NCBI RefSeq assembly: GCF_033115175.1
Contig: NC_084838.1
Location: 61,906,468 to 61,970,467 of the forward strand
DNA: 64,000 bases
DNA from: Lepus europaeus
Lineage: Eukaryota; Chordata; Mammalia; Lagomorpha; Leporidae
Reading direction: 5' to 3'
This document shows, piece by piece, positions 1 to 10,799 of the stretch. Position 1 is the stretch's first letter. Every line of letters starts with the position of its first letter. The position numbers were made by a program, and so were the translations under genes. The notes beneath the pieces are model-generated. The model was not told the DNA's origin. It was given only the letters and a program-made list of their open reading frames with translations, and ran no database searches.

Positions 1-100
1 GCTACTGCCGTGCTTACTTTATTCAACTCTCATTAGCAGACACATTATTCATTTTGATGCTTTCCAAAAATATCTATCTGAGTGCTTAAATCCATTTCCT

Positions 101-434
101 GGGCTGGCACTGTGGCACAGTGGGTTAATGCCCTGGCCTGAAGCGCTGCCATCCCATATGGGCTCTGGTTCGAGACCCGGCTGCTCCACTTCCGATTCAG
201 CTCCCTGCTATGGCCTGGGAAAGCACTGGAGGATGGCCCCAGTCCTTGGGGCCCCTGCACCCACGTGGGAGAGCTGGAGGAAGCTCTTGGCTCCTGGTTT
301 CAAATCGGCACAGCTGCGGCCATTGCGGCCATCTGGGGAGTGGACCAGCGGATGGAAGACCTCTCTCTCTCTCTCTCTGCCTCTCCTCTGTGTGTAACTC
401 TGACTTTCAAATAAATAAATAAATCTTTTTTAAA
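101..434 (+). repeat. CSINE, full length
   Basis: This is a near-consensus rabbit C-repeat: a tRNA-derived head with A-box-like gtggcacagtgggttaat and B-box-like ggttcgagacc, a body, a CT-rich segment, and an AATAAATAAATAAATC tail. It is flanked by a perfect 12-bp target duplication, AAATCCATTTCC (88-99 and 435-446), showing L1-type insertion. It lies upstream of MPDZ. Confidence 0.95.
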
Positions 435-446
435 AATCCATTTCCC

Positions 447-880
447 TCTGAAATCTTGTATATCTTACAAACTTAGTTTCCCCTTAAATATTTGATGTTA
501 GAGAAATGCAAATTGATTTTTAGTAGGCATACAAAAGATAATCTGATAAAGAAAATTACAAGGTTTACAGAGAATATTTAAAAGAAATTCTTTCAAATAT
601 TTTATGTTGAACTTTTGAGTATCTTCTGATGGTATACTTTAACATTAGACATATGGAATGAAAAAGGAAGCAATTTTCCTTTGCACACACACACACACAC
701 AATTACAGAGCTCCCAAATTGAGAATTTCTGAAAGACAAGACATTATTAAAAGGCACAAAATAGAAATGAATTATCTGCTCTTCCTGGCACCAGTGACTG
801 TGAACCCTGTGTGTTCACCATTTTTGAGCTGTTATTGGATCATCAAACTAAGAATACACACTGATGCACTAAAAGTTACT
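447..880. other. Upstream intergenic stretch, nothing recognised
   Basis: AT-rich sequence with a short (CA)n at 684-700. I see no gene or classifiable repeat. Confidence 0.6.
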
Positions 881-1185
881 CTTGGCTAATCCTCCGCCTG
901 CGGCGCTGGCACCCGGGGTTCTAGTCCCGGTGGGGCACCAGATTCTGTCCCAGCTGCTCCTATTCCTGTCCAGCTCTCTGCTGTGGCCCGGGAGTGCAGT
1001 GGAGGATGGCCCAAGTCCTTGGGCCCTGCACCTGAGCAAGCACCTGGCTCCTGGCTTCAGATCGGCACAGCGCCGGCCGTAGCGGTCATTTGGGGGGTGA
1101 ACCAAGGGAAGGAACACCTTTCTGTCTCTCTCTCACTGTCTAACTTTTCCTGTCAAAAAAAGAAAAAAAAAAAAAAAGAAAAAAG
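881..1185 (+). repeat. CSINE, 5' truncated, upstream of promoter
   Basis: It starts inside the tRNA-like head (ctaatcctccgcctgcggcgc) and ends in a long A-rich tail. It belongs to the CSINE subgroup with a cctgtcaaaa 3' end. It lies about 300 bases before the CpG island. Confidence 0.88.
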
Positions 1186-1318
1186 AAAGTGAGATTACTC
1201 CTCTGGTGCTCGTTAAGGAGCGGTGCCACTTCAGCCGCCCTGCAGAAGGCACTTCCAGGGCAGTGCATATAACAACAGTGCTTTCAAAAACTACACCTAG
1301 AGGCTACTAGTGCCCACA

Positions 1319-1446
1319 AGTTGCCAGATTCAGCAAACACAAACAAGATTCTCAGCTACAATCGAACTTCAGATGAACAAGTACCTTTTTTTTAGTGTAA
1401 GTATATCCCAAACATTGCCTAGGTCATATTTATACTAAGAAAATCA
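1319..1446. mobile_element. Palindromic DNA-transposon relic, copy 1
   Basis: It begins with ttgccagatt and contains agtgtaagtatatcccaaa followed by an inverted partner (catatttatactaaga), so the middle folds on itself. A better-preserved copy with the same arms lies at 29386-29530. Family name not assigned. Confidence 0.6.
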
Positions 1447-1586
1447 CTATTTTTTTTTTAATTCTAATTATCCACTAACTGGGCGCCCCGTTTCTTCTGA
1501 CAGCCTCGCAGAGCGCGCATCCTCTGGCCGCCCGGGAGCTGGTTTAAAACCCAGGACCAGCGGGCTGGGCCGCGCCGCGCCCACCG

Positions 1587-1591
1587 ATTGG
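1587..1591 (-). promoter_or_regulatory. Inverted CCAAT box (NF-Y type)
   Basis: ATTGG occurs in the context ccgATTGGct, matching the extended NF-Y consensus on the minus strand. It lies at the left shoulder of the CpG island, upstream of the proposed exon 1, as expected for a functional CCAAT box. Confidence 0.45.
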
Positions 1592-1699
1592 CTGAGGCCG
1601 CCCGCCGCCCCGCCGGTCGCCGGCGTCACCGCAGCCCCGGCAGCCCGGGTCGGCGCAAGTGCGGCGCGCGCCGGGGGAGGGGGCGCGGCGGAGCGGCGG

Positions 1700-1930
1700 A
1701 GCGCGAGGCTGGCGTCTGGCCGCCGGCGGCCGGCCGCGCGGGATTAAGTGTCTCGGTCACGCGTGAGTGTGTGTGTGGGTGTGTGCGCGCGCGCGTCTAT
1801 CCCGAAGCTCCTCGCCGGGCCGTTACTTACGAGGAGACGAGCGCGTGCGTGGGCGAGGCGAGCCAGCCCGAGTGCCCGGTGATCCCGGCTTCCCCAGCCC
1901 TCCGCCCCTCTCGCGTCCGCCGCGAGCCGG
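1700..1930 (+). other. MPDZ: Probable non-coding exon 1 of MPDZ
   Basis: GC-rich sequence inside the CpG island ends in a good splice donor: gccgg|gtaagc, with GT at 1931-1932. A second strong donor, cgc|gtgagt, lies at 1763-1768 and could give a shorter exon. No ATG occurs from about 1561 to 1930, as suits a 5' UTR that must leave the exon 2 ATG as first start. The transcription start is not visible; a TATA-less CpG-island promoter would give dispersed starts, so 1700 is an estimate. Confidence 0.5.
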
Positions 1931-2054
1931 GTAAGCGGCGCCGAGGACCCGGCCGGAAGGCCGCAGCGCGCCCCCGCGTCTGCGCGCGCCCCGCCGGGAA
2001 GGTGCGCGGCAGCCGGCGGCGGGGCCGACGCGCCGGGGTGCCCCTGTTCCCTAG

Positions 2055-2086
<32 letters not shown>

Positions 2087-2096
2087 TTTTTTTTAG
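2055..2096 (+). repeat. (CT)n-T(17) tract ending in AG
   Basis: A run of CT dinucleotides to 2077 is followed by 17 T and then AG at 2095-2096, inside the CpG island and 126 bases after the proposed exon 1 donor. It is a microsatellite that by chance or design has the form of an ideal 3' splice site. No exon is proved downstream. Confidence 0.6.
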
Positions 2097-2830
2097 GGAT
2101 GGGGTCTGAAGTTTCCTCTGCTCCGTGCACGCTGCCTCCTCTCCCCGCGACAGTCACCCCCTCCTTTGGCTCTCGCGGAGTCGCAAAGGGTTTAAAAGTT
2201 TTTGTTTTCCTTCTGCTGGAGGCCTGGGCGCCTGGGGCGCGGAGCGGGCCCTCCGGAGTGCGGGAGCCTGTTGCTCTTCGCGGCTGCGGCTCCCCCGTTA
2301 CGCAGGGCGGAGCTGTGCCGGGTGGGTAGAGCCCCCAGCCTGGCGTGCCTTGCCTTGGCACCGGGGGACTTCTCCCCACCCCCGAGGCCAGCCCGCAGCT
2401 GGGACCCGCCCCCAGCCCCCCTTGGCGCCCGTGGCCTTTCGTCCGCTGCCGCTGTGGATGGGACATTTTTGCACTGGCCTCCCCCTTCATCCCGTCTCCC
2501 GCCGGTGGGCGCCTTTGTCTGCGACTTCGCAGCGGCGAGATGCCGGAGGTTCCTAGGGAAGCCGCGTCTGGGAGACGCTTCTCGTCCCGTGGGGGCTGTG
2601 CTTGGGTCCGGGGTGGTGATGGAGTACATTTTTGCTTGCATTCTTTGCAGAGGAAACACAGGCCCGGCCCTTCCTCCCAGGGATCACATGGAAATGGACG
2701 CCGGGGACCGCGGGGGTGGAGGAGCGGCGGCGCGAGGGTGGGAGGTTGAGTCTGCCGCCGGGCGGGGGCGCGGGGCTGCGGGACCGCGCGTGTGGAGCTC
2801 CTGAAGTAGCTCTGCTGGGGGAGACCATGG

Positions 2831-4789
2831 CGAGGAGCGCTGCATAGCTTTGTGCCGAGGGGCTGTGGTTGGAGGCTCGAGTTTCATCCGTGTCATCAGA
2901 TAAGGGAGGCTTCACCAACGTGGAAGGAAAACGCTCCAGGTTTTTTGGATGCCAAGAGGGGAAGAAATTGCACAGTGACCAAATTGTCATTCTGTGCTGG
3001 CAGGCAGCTCTTGCTGTACACACCCCTTAGTGCTTCCATAGACAGTGCTCTTTTAGGAGTCTTTCTATAGAGTAAATAGCACCTCATCTAAGGACACTGA
3101 TCCCATTCCAGAGGGCTGTGCTCTGGTAACCCGGCTTGGGTTATCATGCTATGAACTTTTTTTGTGAGGATCGAATTATCTAAATTTCTGTAATATATGC
3201 CTTAGCCCCTGCTAGAACACAGGCGAACGATTGCAATGTAAAACCTAATGCACCTGGAAGTTCTGCATCTTGTTAGATGCCACAGTGCCCTTGCACTAAT
3301 TTTGCGCTAATTTTGAAGGCCACTTAATTCTCCCCTACTCTTCTTCCTTTGCTAAAATAAAAAGATTACCCTCAACATGTTACTGGTGGGTCATAGGTAC
3401 ACTATCTCTCTTAACATGTATTCCTTCATTTCATCTCCCTTCTCTTGTTTCTGGTTTTCTTTATTCCTGTTCCACACTCCTTCCTTTGATCACTGAAGGC
3501 TGATGGGAAGGTTGAGATGTTTAGTGAGGTTGCACAGTGCTCCAAATTTGTGCAACATGGACGAGGCCCTGCCTGACCCTTCAAGATATCTTTGCATTTC
3601 AGATGTCTTTTAAATGCAGGTAGTTATTTGGGACTAGGAACTGTTCCCAGAGATCACAGTATCTCTACAAGTTGAAGATGCTCAGAGAGGTTCATGGAAA
3701 TCTTACAAATGTAGTTTTGCTTTGGCTTAGGCCTGGTCAGGAACTGTCAGTCTTTAGCTGCTAGAGTCAGCAAGTGCTGTTTACAAATGAGGCCCATGAG
3801 GACTCATTGTTTAGAGCTGAGATTAAGGGATTTAGAAGCTGGCTTGGGAGATAGCTGTCCTGAGCTAGAGGCAGATTATTTTCTCCAGATTACTTCCCAA
3901 ATCTGACACATAGGCTTGACTCTCTTGAGTTGAGTTGTAGGTGGGCTCATTCTGTGTATTTATAATATAGATGAAGTACTCTATGATTCTCATAAAATGT
4001 TTTGAGGCAAAGTTGATACACTGGGCTGGAAATGTCCCCAAATAAAGTAGAGCAAACCACACTTCTGCCAGAGAGATCCTACTCTTTAAAGGGAAGGAGT
4101 AGACAACTTCTCAGACCGCTTCCTGGTGCATGTGCAGGGGTGAAATTCCCAGGTATATGCACTTTTAACCATAGGCATTTGGCTTAAAGTAGGATTTAAT
4201 TTGATAGAATTGTTGCATTGTTTCCTATGTTATCAGCTTCATTTAAACGAGAAAGGTATTAATTTTCTCTTGGAAATTAGTGTTGCGCATGAGAGAATTT
4301 ATGTAAACATTATTGGGAAATGATATTTAATCTGGTAAAATTGATATAGTGTGATGAAAACATTTTAGTAGGCTTCCATGTAAGGGAATAGGAAGGATAA
4401 GGAGATAAAGTATCAATGCTAAGCCATCCACTGCCTTCATGTGGAGGTAGTTATTCCTTCAGGGATAGTAATAGATAGATCAGGAGGTAAAAGTATTGGG
4501 TTAGGCACTAGAGAGAACACTGAGTAAATATAAGATACTGCTCCTGAGGTATATTCTCTTAGTTGGAAAAATAGATACAAAGCATAGAATTTTTTAATAC
4601 ACAGTGAAAGTTACAGGGGTTCTAAGAAAGCAGATCAGCATAGGGTTGCTTGTTGATCTCAGTGAGGCTCTTAAGCAAGAAACAGAACAGGCTTTTGTCT
4701 TTCAATAAGGGGTGGGGGGGAGTGAAAGGTATTTTGGTATGAAGTCCACTTAGGTCTGTGGTTTTGCATTGAGAATGGACATGGTGTAG
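2831..4789 (+). other. Intron 1 proximal part, mostly unassigned
   Basis: The sequence changes from island edge to AT-rich. A short segment at about 3083-3125 (aaggacactgatcccattcc) matches the central part of an MLT1 LTR in antisense, also seen at 9478-9520. Otherwise nothing recognised. Confidence 0.5.
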
Positions 4790-5012
4790 GATAGGCTGGA
4801 GAACTTCTGGCCTGCAGGCCAAATAAGGGCCCCTGAAATCATCTGGTCTGGCCTTGCCAAGGCAATCTTTGGCAGCTTCTGCAATTTGATGAATCTACAG
4901 CAGGCCAGTTTTTAATATGATGACTATGTATGACCTGTGAATGACATTATGAATATCTAAATGGCCCTTGGCAAAAAACAAAAAAAGCAAAAAAAAGTTC
5001 CCCACCCCTGGT
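4790..5012 (-). mobile_element. hAT-Charlie MITE, MER58-like
   Basis: The right end on the + strand reads gaatatctaaatggcccttggcaaaa... and closes with ttccccacccctgg. That is the reverse complement of the typical MER58 start (a CAGGGGTGG-type terminus followed by a tgccaagggccattt segment). The left end carries ggcctgcaggcc. A non-autonomous hAT DNA transposon. Confidence 0.7.
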
Positions 5013-5148
5013 AGAAGAGACTGGCAAATAAATGGGCAGGGGGACCTAGAGTGGATATCCATACATACCTGTATAGAGCGGAACAATGAGTTTGTACTGA
5101 GAGGAGACATTTGTCTAGGAAAGAGTACATGAGAGCAGTGAAATACAA

Positions 5149-5598
5149 GGGGTCTTCAGAAAGTTCATGGAAATATGTGTATGAGAAAACTAGGCATGGA
5201 TTTCAACATATAAAAAAAGATTCATTTATTTGAAAGGCAAAGTGACAGAGAGAGGGGGAAGAAGGAGAGAGAGAGAGAGAGAGCATGAGGGCTTCCATTA
5301 CTCCATCTGCTGGTTCACTCCCCCAGATGTTTTTAACTGCTGGGGTGGGCCAGGCTGAAGTCAAGAGCCTGGCACTCTATCCATGTCTCCCTGGGTGGCA
5401 GGTACTCAAGTACTTGAGGAATCACCTGTTGCCTCCCACGGTGCACATTAGCAGGAAGCTGATTCAGAAGCAGAGTATCCAGGACAAAAACTGGCATTCC
5501 AGCATGGGATGTGTGTGCCCCAAGTGGTGGCTTAGCCCACTGCAGCATAATGGTTGCCCTGGATTATCTTTTATTTATCCATGAACTTTTTGAAGTAC
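5149..5598 (-). mobile_element. Mariner-like MITE interrupted by a CSINE
   Basis: The terminal inverted repeats are gggtcttcagaaagttcatgg at the left and ccatgaactttttgaag at the right. The internal part (aactaggcatggatttcaac) is the reverse complement of the interior of the copies at 16738 and 47117, so this copy is on the minus strand. A CSINE (5207-5567) splits it. Confidence 0.7.
5207..5567 (-). repeat. CSINE inside a MITE
   Basis: It starts with the reversed tail (aaaaaagattcatttatttgaaag), has a GA-rich tract at about 5250-5285, and ends with the reversed head (gcataatggttgccct). It is moderately diverged and interrupts the MITE at 5149-5598. Confidence 0.85.
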
Positions 5599-5867
5599 CT
5601 GTGTAAAGACTGAGGTTTGGTTTTATCCTTTTGGAAATTCCAACTTTCCCATCACATGTTCCTCATTTCCATTGGAAACCTCCATGGAGGCAAGCAACTT
5701 AGGCATCCATATTTCTACCCATAAGCCCACAGGTCTCGTCAAGGCCATGCAGGCTTTTTCCAGCACACACATCAAAATCTTTGGGCTCCCTCCCATCATC
5801 CAGTTCCAAAGCCACTTCCACATTTGTAGCTACTTGCTACTGCAGCATTTCATTTCCTTCTGTCAAA

Positions 5868-6260
5868 TTCTGTATTTATTTGCTGGGGCTGAGCTAGCAA
5901 CGTAGCATAGAGTGGGGGACTGAGACAGCAGAAATGTGTTTCCTTACAGTTCTGGAAATTGGAAGTTGAAAGCAAGCTATTTGTGCGGTGGGTTGGGTTC
6001 CTACGGAGGCCTTTTCTTGGCTTGTGGATGCACTGTCTTCCTGTGTCTTCACCCTCCCTGAATATCTGTGGCTTGACTTACTCTGAAGAAGAAATTTGGA
6101 GAAGTGGGAGCCAGTGGTTAGAAGATCTCTTTCCTTGTAAGGCTCATTCCAATGACCTCATTTAATCTTGATTACTTTAAAGAGCCTATCCAAATAGGCT
6201 GACATACTGGTGATTAGGACTTTACATGAATATGAGGGCATACAACTCAACCCAAAACAA
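5868..6260 (-). repeat. MLT1 (ERVL-MaLR) solo LTR, antisense
   Basis: The order of motifs matches an MLT1C/D LTR read backwards: gctggggctgagctagcaac, ttccttacagttctggaaatt, ttcttggcttgtggatg, tgacctcatttaatcttgatta, and a final ggcatacaactcaaccc. It is an old, non-coding mammalian relic. Confidence 0.7.
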
Positions 6261-7229
6261 AGTTCTTAGACCTGGCTGTCATCTGGTTAAACCTGAAGAA
6301 TGGACTGACTGAGGGTAAGGCAAGGTCACATAGGAGCCTATTGTGGTAGTCTAAGCATTGTTGTGATAATTTGATGTTTGGGAAGAAAAGGAAACTGCTA
6401 TTTGAGTAAAAGGCATTTTATCATTGGCACAGGGCCACGTGTTTTCTTGCTCTCCTCTTCACTGGGAAATTGTGCCTCTTAGAGCCCTTCCATTTTTATA
6501 GATGTTGCATTGGTTTTCTTTGTGAGTGTTTCACAAGAACATGTATTTTCTCATCATAACCTATCTCAGAAGAAAAATTGTAAAACATAAATTTGCAAAA
6601 GATAAACTGTTAGCATTGTAAATATCTCATGATTTTTGAGTTTGATTTAAACAACAAAATTTATTCTTTAGATTCCATTGTTCTAAAATCTATGTCCATT
6701 GAATGTTTTGTGGGCTAACTTTGGCGTAATCTTTTTCACCCAGAGAACAGACCAAAAATGAAATTTACATTATAAACAACAAAACAACCAATTTTTTGGT
6801 AGATTTTGAAATTATGTTTTTCGAATAAGAGAAATTTTAAATTCATTCTTCCATCTTTGATGAGTTTTAACTAAAAAGTAATATAAAACTGAAATTCTTC
6901 TGTTGCTTTCTTCCTGCCTCTCTGCCCCATGGTGGTTTGTTTGGTTTCATGAATTCTTATCTTTATCTTCTCTTTAGTTTTATTTATTTCTGCAAAAGCA
7001 ACATTCATTGTTATTTTCATGTAAACCACTTTACCTACAGATCTGAGGTGCTATAAATACATACATGAGGGTGCTATAAATAAATGTAGGAAACATTTGT
7101 AAGAAAGGAAACAAACAGAAACATAAGCTATAAAAACAAACAAAACAACTCAAGGAAAACCTTTTTAAATTGTGTTAATTAAATTTTGGTAGTTTGAGTA
7201 ATTGTGCAATACTTTACTATTTCCTCTGT
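6261..7229. other. AT-rich intronic stretch, unassigned
   Basis: No recognisable repeat family or gene. A tandem-like gaggtgctataaatacatac / gagggtgctataaataaatg repeat occurs near 7048-7085. Confidence 0.5.
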
Positions 7230-7242
7230 TGCTTATATTTTA

Positions 7243-7572
7243 TTTTATTTTTAAATGTTATTTATTTTCTTCTACTCAGAAAATTGGGGGCAGGGGTAAG
7301 GGGCTGAGAGAGAGAGATCTTCCAATCCTAGGGCGGTTCACTCCATAAACACTCCCAACATCTGAAGCAGACAGGCCAGGAGCCTGGAGCCTGGAGCCTG
7401 GAACTCCATCTGGGTCTCCCATGTGGGTCGCAGCAGTACAAGCACTTGTGCCCTACTGTGCTGCCTGCCAGGTGCGTTAACAAAAGTGGAGGAAACAAGG
7501 CTTGAACTGGCTCTGCAATATAGAATGCTGTCATCACAAGTGGCAGTTAATTTGCAAAACACCTGCCCCTAC
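7243..7572 (-). repeat. CSINE with 13-bp target duplication
   Basis: A reversed CSINE lies between exact TGCTTATATTTTA copies at 7230-7242 and 7573-7585. The core is diverged, with a small gagcctggagcctggagcctgg repeat at about 7379-7401. Confidence 0.88.
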
Positions 7573-7598
7573 TGCTTATATTTTAAAATTATTTGGAG

Positions 7599-7905
7599 GG
7601 CTGGGCATTGTGGAACAGCCTGCCACTTGGGACACTCACATCCCCAATCAGAATGCCAGTTCAAATATTATTTCCTATACGTCTGATTCAGCTTCTTGTT
7701 AATTCACCTGGGAGGCAGCAGATGATGGCCCAAGTGCTTGGTTCCTGTCACCCTCGTGGGAGACCCAGATAGTTCCAGGGTCCTGGCTTAAGCCTGTCCC
7801 AGCCCTGGCTGTTGTGGGTATTTGGAGAGTGAACCAGCAGGTAAAAGACCTCTTTTTCTGTCTCTTGTTGTTGCTTTATCTTTGAAATTAAAAAAGAAAA
7901 AGTTA
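7599..7905 (+). repeat. CSINE, older copy
   Basis: The head gggctgggcattgtggaacag and body (gatgatggcccaagtgcttgg, gtgggagacccaga) are clear, and the A-rich tail is followed by attatggag, resembling aaaattatttggag before the element. Confidence 0.82.
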
Positions 7906-7916
7906 AAAAAATTATG

Positions 7917-8600
7917 GAGATCGGCATTATGGCTCAACAGATTAAGCTGCCACTGTGATGCAGGCATTTCATATTGGAGTGCCAGTTGGAATCTTAGTTG
8001 CTCTGCTTCCAATCCAGCTCCCTGCTGATGTACCTGGGAAAGCGACAGATGATGTCCCAAGTGCTTTGGTCCCTTCTCCACACTTTGGGGACCTCGCTAG
8101 ATTTCCTGGATCCTGGCTTTGGTCTGGCCCAGCCCTGGCTGTTGTGGGTATTTGGGGAGGTGGAAGCCAGTGGATAGAAGATCTCTGTGTCTCTGTCTCT
8201 CCTTCTGTCTTGTCACTCTACTTTTTTTTTTTAAACTTTTATTTAATGAATATAAATTACCAATGTACAGCTTATGGATTACAATGGCTTCCCCCTCCCA
8301 TAACTTCCCTCCCACCCAAAACCTTCCCCTCTCCCACTCCCTCTCCCCTTCCATTCACATTAAGGTTCATTTTCAATTCTCTATATAGAGAAGATCAATT
8401 TAGTATATATTAAGTAAAGATTTCAACAGTTTGCACCCACATAGAAACACAAAGTGAAACATACGGTTTGAGTACTAGTTATAGCATTAAATCACAATGT
8501 ACAGCACATTAAGGACAGAGATCCCACATGAGGAGCAAGTGCACAGTTGTCACTCTACTTTTCAATTAAAATAAACCTTAAAAAGAAGATAAATAAATAG
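7917..8600 (+). repeat. CSINE split by a LINE-1 insertion
   Basis: The head and body lie at 7917-8225 and the 3' end resumes at 8548 with tgtcactctacttttcaatt and an A-rich tail. An L1 3' end (8226-8547) sits between, flanked by a perfect 15-bp duplication of SINE sequence. The SINE is therefore older than the L1. Confidence 0.85.
8226..8547 (-). mobile_element. Rabbit LINE-1 3' end, antisense
   Basis: A poly-T run is followed by aaacttttatttaatgaata, a C-rich ccctcccataacttccctcc block, and later tagtatatattaagtaaaga. This is the 3' UTR of a lagomorph L1 read backwards, strongly 5' truncated. The 15-bp target duplication TGTCACTCTACTTTT (8211-8225 and 8548-8562) is exact, so the insertion is fairly recent. 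Confidence 0.88.
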
Positions 8601-9249
8601 TAAAATGCACAATTGTTTCTTTTAACAATTGCTTTTGATGATGCAAATAGGACAGTTAAAACATGGATGACATGGACAAGAGCAAGGAGGGAAAAACATT
8701 TACCTATATTTCTGTTACCCAGGTAGTAATACCCCACCCTCCCAGAAAGACCCACATAGTCCGGAAATGAGGATACTTTAATTGTTTGGATCAATGACAA
8801 TAAGTAGAGCTGTTGACTAATAGGTCTCACCAATTGCATTTTTTCCTCAGTGAAGCTAAACTGATCTGTGATTTTTAAAGTTTCATTCGTTTTGAATTGA
8901 CACTAAGCTTTTGTTTGAACCAATGTTTCTTGACATTTTTGAGGAGGCATTAAACGATTAACTACCAGGTAGCACACAGGACACTAGTGGAGAACGAATT
9001 CTAAAAATCTTGATCTCTGCTTAAAATTAGATGTTAAGTAGTCATATTGTTAATTTAAGGGTAACTTTATGTTGTGTAATCAGGTGGCCCCTAGGATGCC
9101 TACAAAAAATGGTCAAGGAAGATCTGTCCTTCTGTGTTCCTAAGTCAGCACTAACCTAGCAAAACCATGAAGATAGATGAACAGTTATTCTACAAAATCC
9201 ATTTCTTTGTGTACAAGGTACACCAGCTTCTCTTGTTCCTGATAGGCTT
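8601..9249. other. Intronic stretch, unassigned
   Basis: Nothing recognised beyond AT-rich unique-looking sequence. Confidence 0.5.
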
Positions 9250-9612
9250 CTGTGTTAATCCATTTGGACTGTTACAACATAATATGCCATATGCTGAGTG
9301 GTTTATAAACAACAGAAACTTACTTCTCACAGTCTGGAAGCTGGGGAATACGAGATCAAGATGCCAGCAGATGCACTGCTTGGTGAGGCAGTCGTTCCCT
9401 TGTTCACAGACAGTGCCTTCTTGCTGTTTCCTCAGACAGTTGAAGGGGAAAGGCAGCTCTCTGGGGCCTCCTTTGTAAGGACAGTGATCCCATCCCAGAG
9501 GGCTTTGCTCTGATGACCTAATCTCCTCCCACAGGCCCCACCTCCTAAACTCACCTTGGGGAAGTCAAGGCTTCTTTATTTGAATTTTGGGGGAACACAA
9601 ACAGACTGGGAT
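9250..9612 (-). repeat. MLT1-type (MaLR) solo LTR, antisense
   Basis: It opens with tgtgttaatccatttggact, then ggtttataaacaacagaaac, ctcacagtctggaagctggg, cccatcccagagggctttgc, ctcctcccacaggccccacc, and ends gggggaacacaaacagactg. This is the reverse of a full MLT1A/B-like LTR. Confidence 0.82.
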
Positions 9613-9734
9613 AGGTCCCGCTTTGTCCAAAATATTATTAGAGTTAATAAGGCTTAGGAATCTTTTTGCCTTATAAAGCTTTCTACTCCTTTTCCCTGAG
9701 TCACCCAGGGGTATTTCATTTTAATAAATCAGAT

Positions 9735-10020
9735 GTGGGATAAGGTGTTTGGCCTAGTGGTACCACACCCCCTTCCAAGTACCTGGGTTTGAGTACTGAC
9801 TCCACTGCCTAGTCCAGCTTCCTACTGTTGTGTATCCCGGGAGGCAACAGGTGATGATTCTGGTAGCTGGTTCCCTGCCACTCACCGGGAAACAATGATT
9901 GAGTTCCTTGCTCCTGACTTTGTCCTGACCCTTGGGGGCTTTGAGGGAGTAAACCAGTGATTAGGATCTCTGTTTCCCTCAGTCTTTGTCTCACAAATCA
10001 CAGTAAATAAAAAAATTAAA
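9735..10020 (+). repeat. CSINE, highly diverged
   Basis: The head is worn (gtgtttggcctagtggtacca), with recognisable body blocks (cccgggaggcaacaggtgatg, gggagtaaaccagtgattag) and an A-rich end. One of the older copies. Confidence 0.75.
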
Positions 10021-10082
10021 AATGTTAGGCAGCATTCATTTTTATACGTTAGCACCAAAGGTTTGGGTTGAGATGTGTCTCA

Positions 10083-10430
10083 GGGCCAATACTGTGGTTT
10101 TATGGGTTAAGCTTCCACTTGGGCAGTTTTCATCCCATATTAGAGTGCTAGTTCAGGTTCTGCCTGCTCTGTTTCCAATCCAATTCTGTGCTAATGCACC
10201 TGAGAAAGCAATGAAAAGATGGCTCATGTACTTGGACCCTGCCACCCGCATGGGAGACTGGGATGGAGCTCCTGGCTTCTGTCTGACCAAGATGCAGCTC
10301 TTGCAAGCCATTTGGAGAGTGAACCAGCAGATGGACGATCTCTGTCTCTGTCTTTTTCTCTCCTTCTCTCTGTTGCTCTACCTTTCAAATAAATAAATAA
10401 ATAAACAGAAAAATAATTAAATCTTTTTTT
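10083..10430 (+). repeat. CSINE
   Basis: A complete element from gggccaatactgtggtttta to a long (AAAT)n tail at 10387-10405. Moderately diverged. Confidence 0.88.
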
Positions 10431-10799
10431 AAAAACTAACTAGATGGTTTCAAACAGGGTTCAATGGAGTGTTGCCACCCCCCCTTCCATAGTCACTGTT
10501 TTCCTGGGGATGGTAAATGTTGTAATCCTATGCCATTTTGGAAAATTATAGCATTGGAATGTCTATTCTGATATAACTGGCTGAATTATATTCAATTGGA
10601 TCAGGCCACGTTACAAAGTATTTTTAGAACTGTTTTTGTGGCTGAAGTAGGAAAACAAAAGAAGAAAAGACTCCTAGGCTTGGATTATTGCTCCCTGGCT
10701 AGCTCCACTAAGTTCAGCAAACATCTGCTGGGTGCTAAATTGAGGATGTTCAGGCTCCACCCTTTCTCCGGAAGAGGGGGTGGGTTGAGTGTTTGATTG
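10431..10799. other. Intronic stretch, unassigned
   Basis: No gene or repeat recognised; a C9 homopolymer-like run lies near 10477-10485. Confidence 0.5.

Larger units (their letters stand above)
1490..2830 (+). promoter_or_regulatory. CpG island promoter of MPDZ
   Basis: This is a sharp change from AT-rich flanks to dense CpG and long GC runs, strongest at 1560-2040 and 2220-2820. It is the only such region in the window and lies upstream of the MPDZ coding exons in the right orientation. Visible elements are an inverted CCAAT box (1587-1591), a TTTAAA stretch at 1543-1548, several GC-box-like motifs (about 1605-1690) and a TG/CG alternating tract at about 1767-1795. Island promoters are usually unmethylated and drive broad expression. 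The island extends well into intron 1. Confidence 0.8.

Noticed and set aside
101-180. tRNA-like A and B boxes
   Set aside because: They belong to the tRNA-derived head of CSINE; no cloverleaf tRNA gene is present.
1588-2109. Long open frame through the CpG island (173 residues, R/A/G/P-rich)
   Set aside because: It has no ATG at its start, crosses the proposed splice donors, and its composition is simply what high-GC DNA gives in any frame. The antisense frames at 1744-2659 are the same artefact.
2641-2710. Possible acceptor tttgcag at 2650 followed by an ATG at 2688
   Set aside because: The motif is plausible, but no matching donor or conserved product is visible, and the MPDZ start in exon 2 is far better supported.
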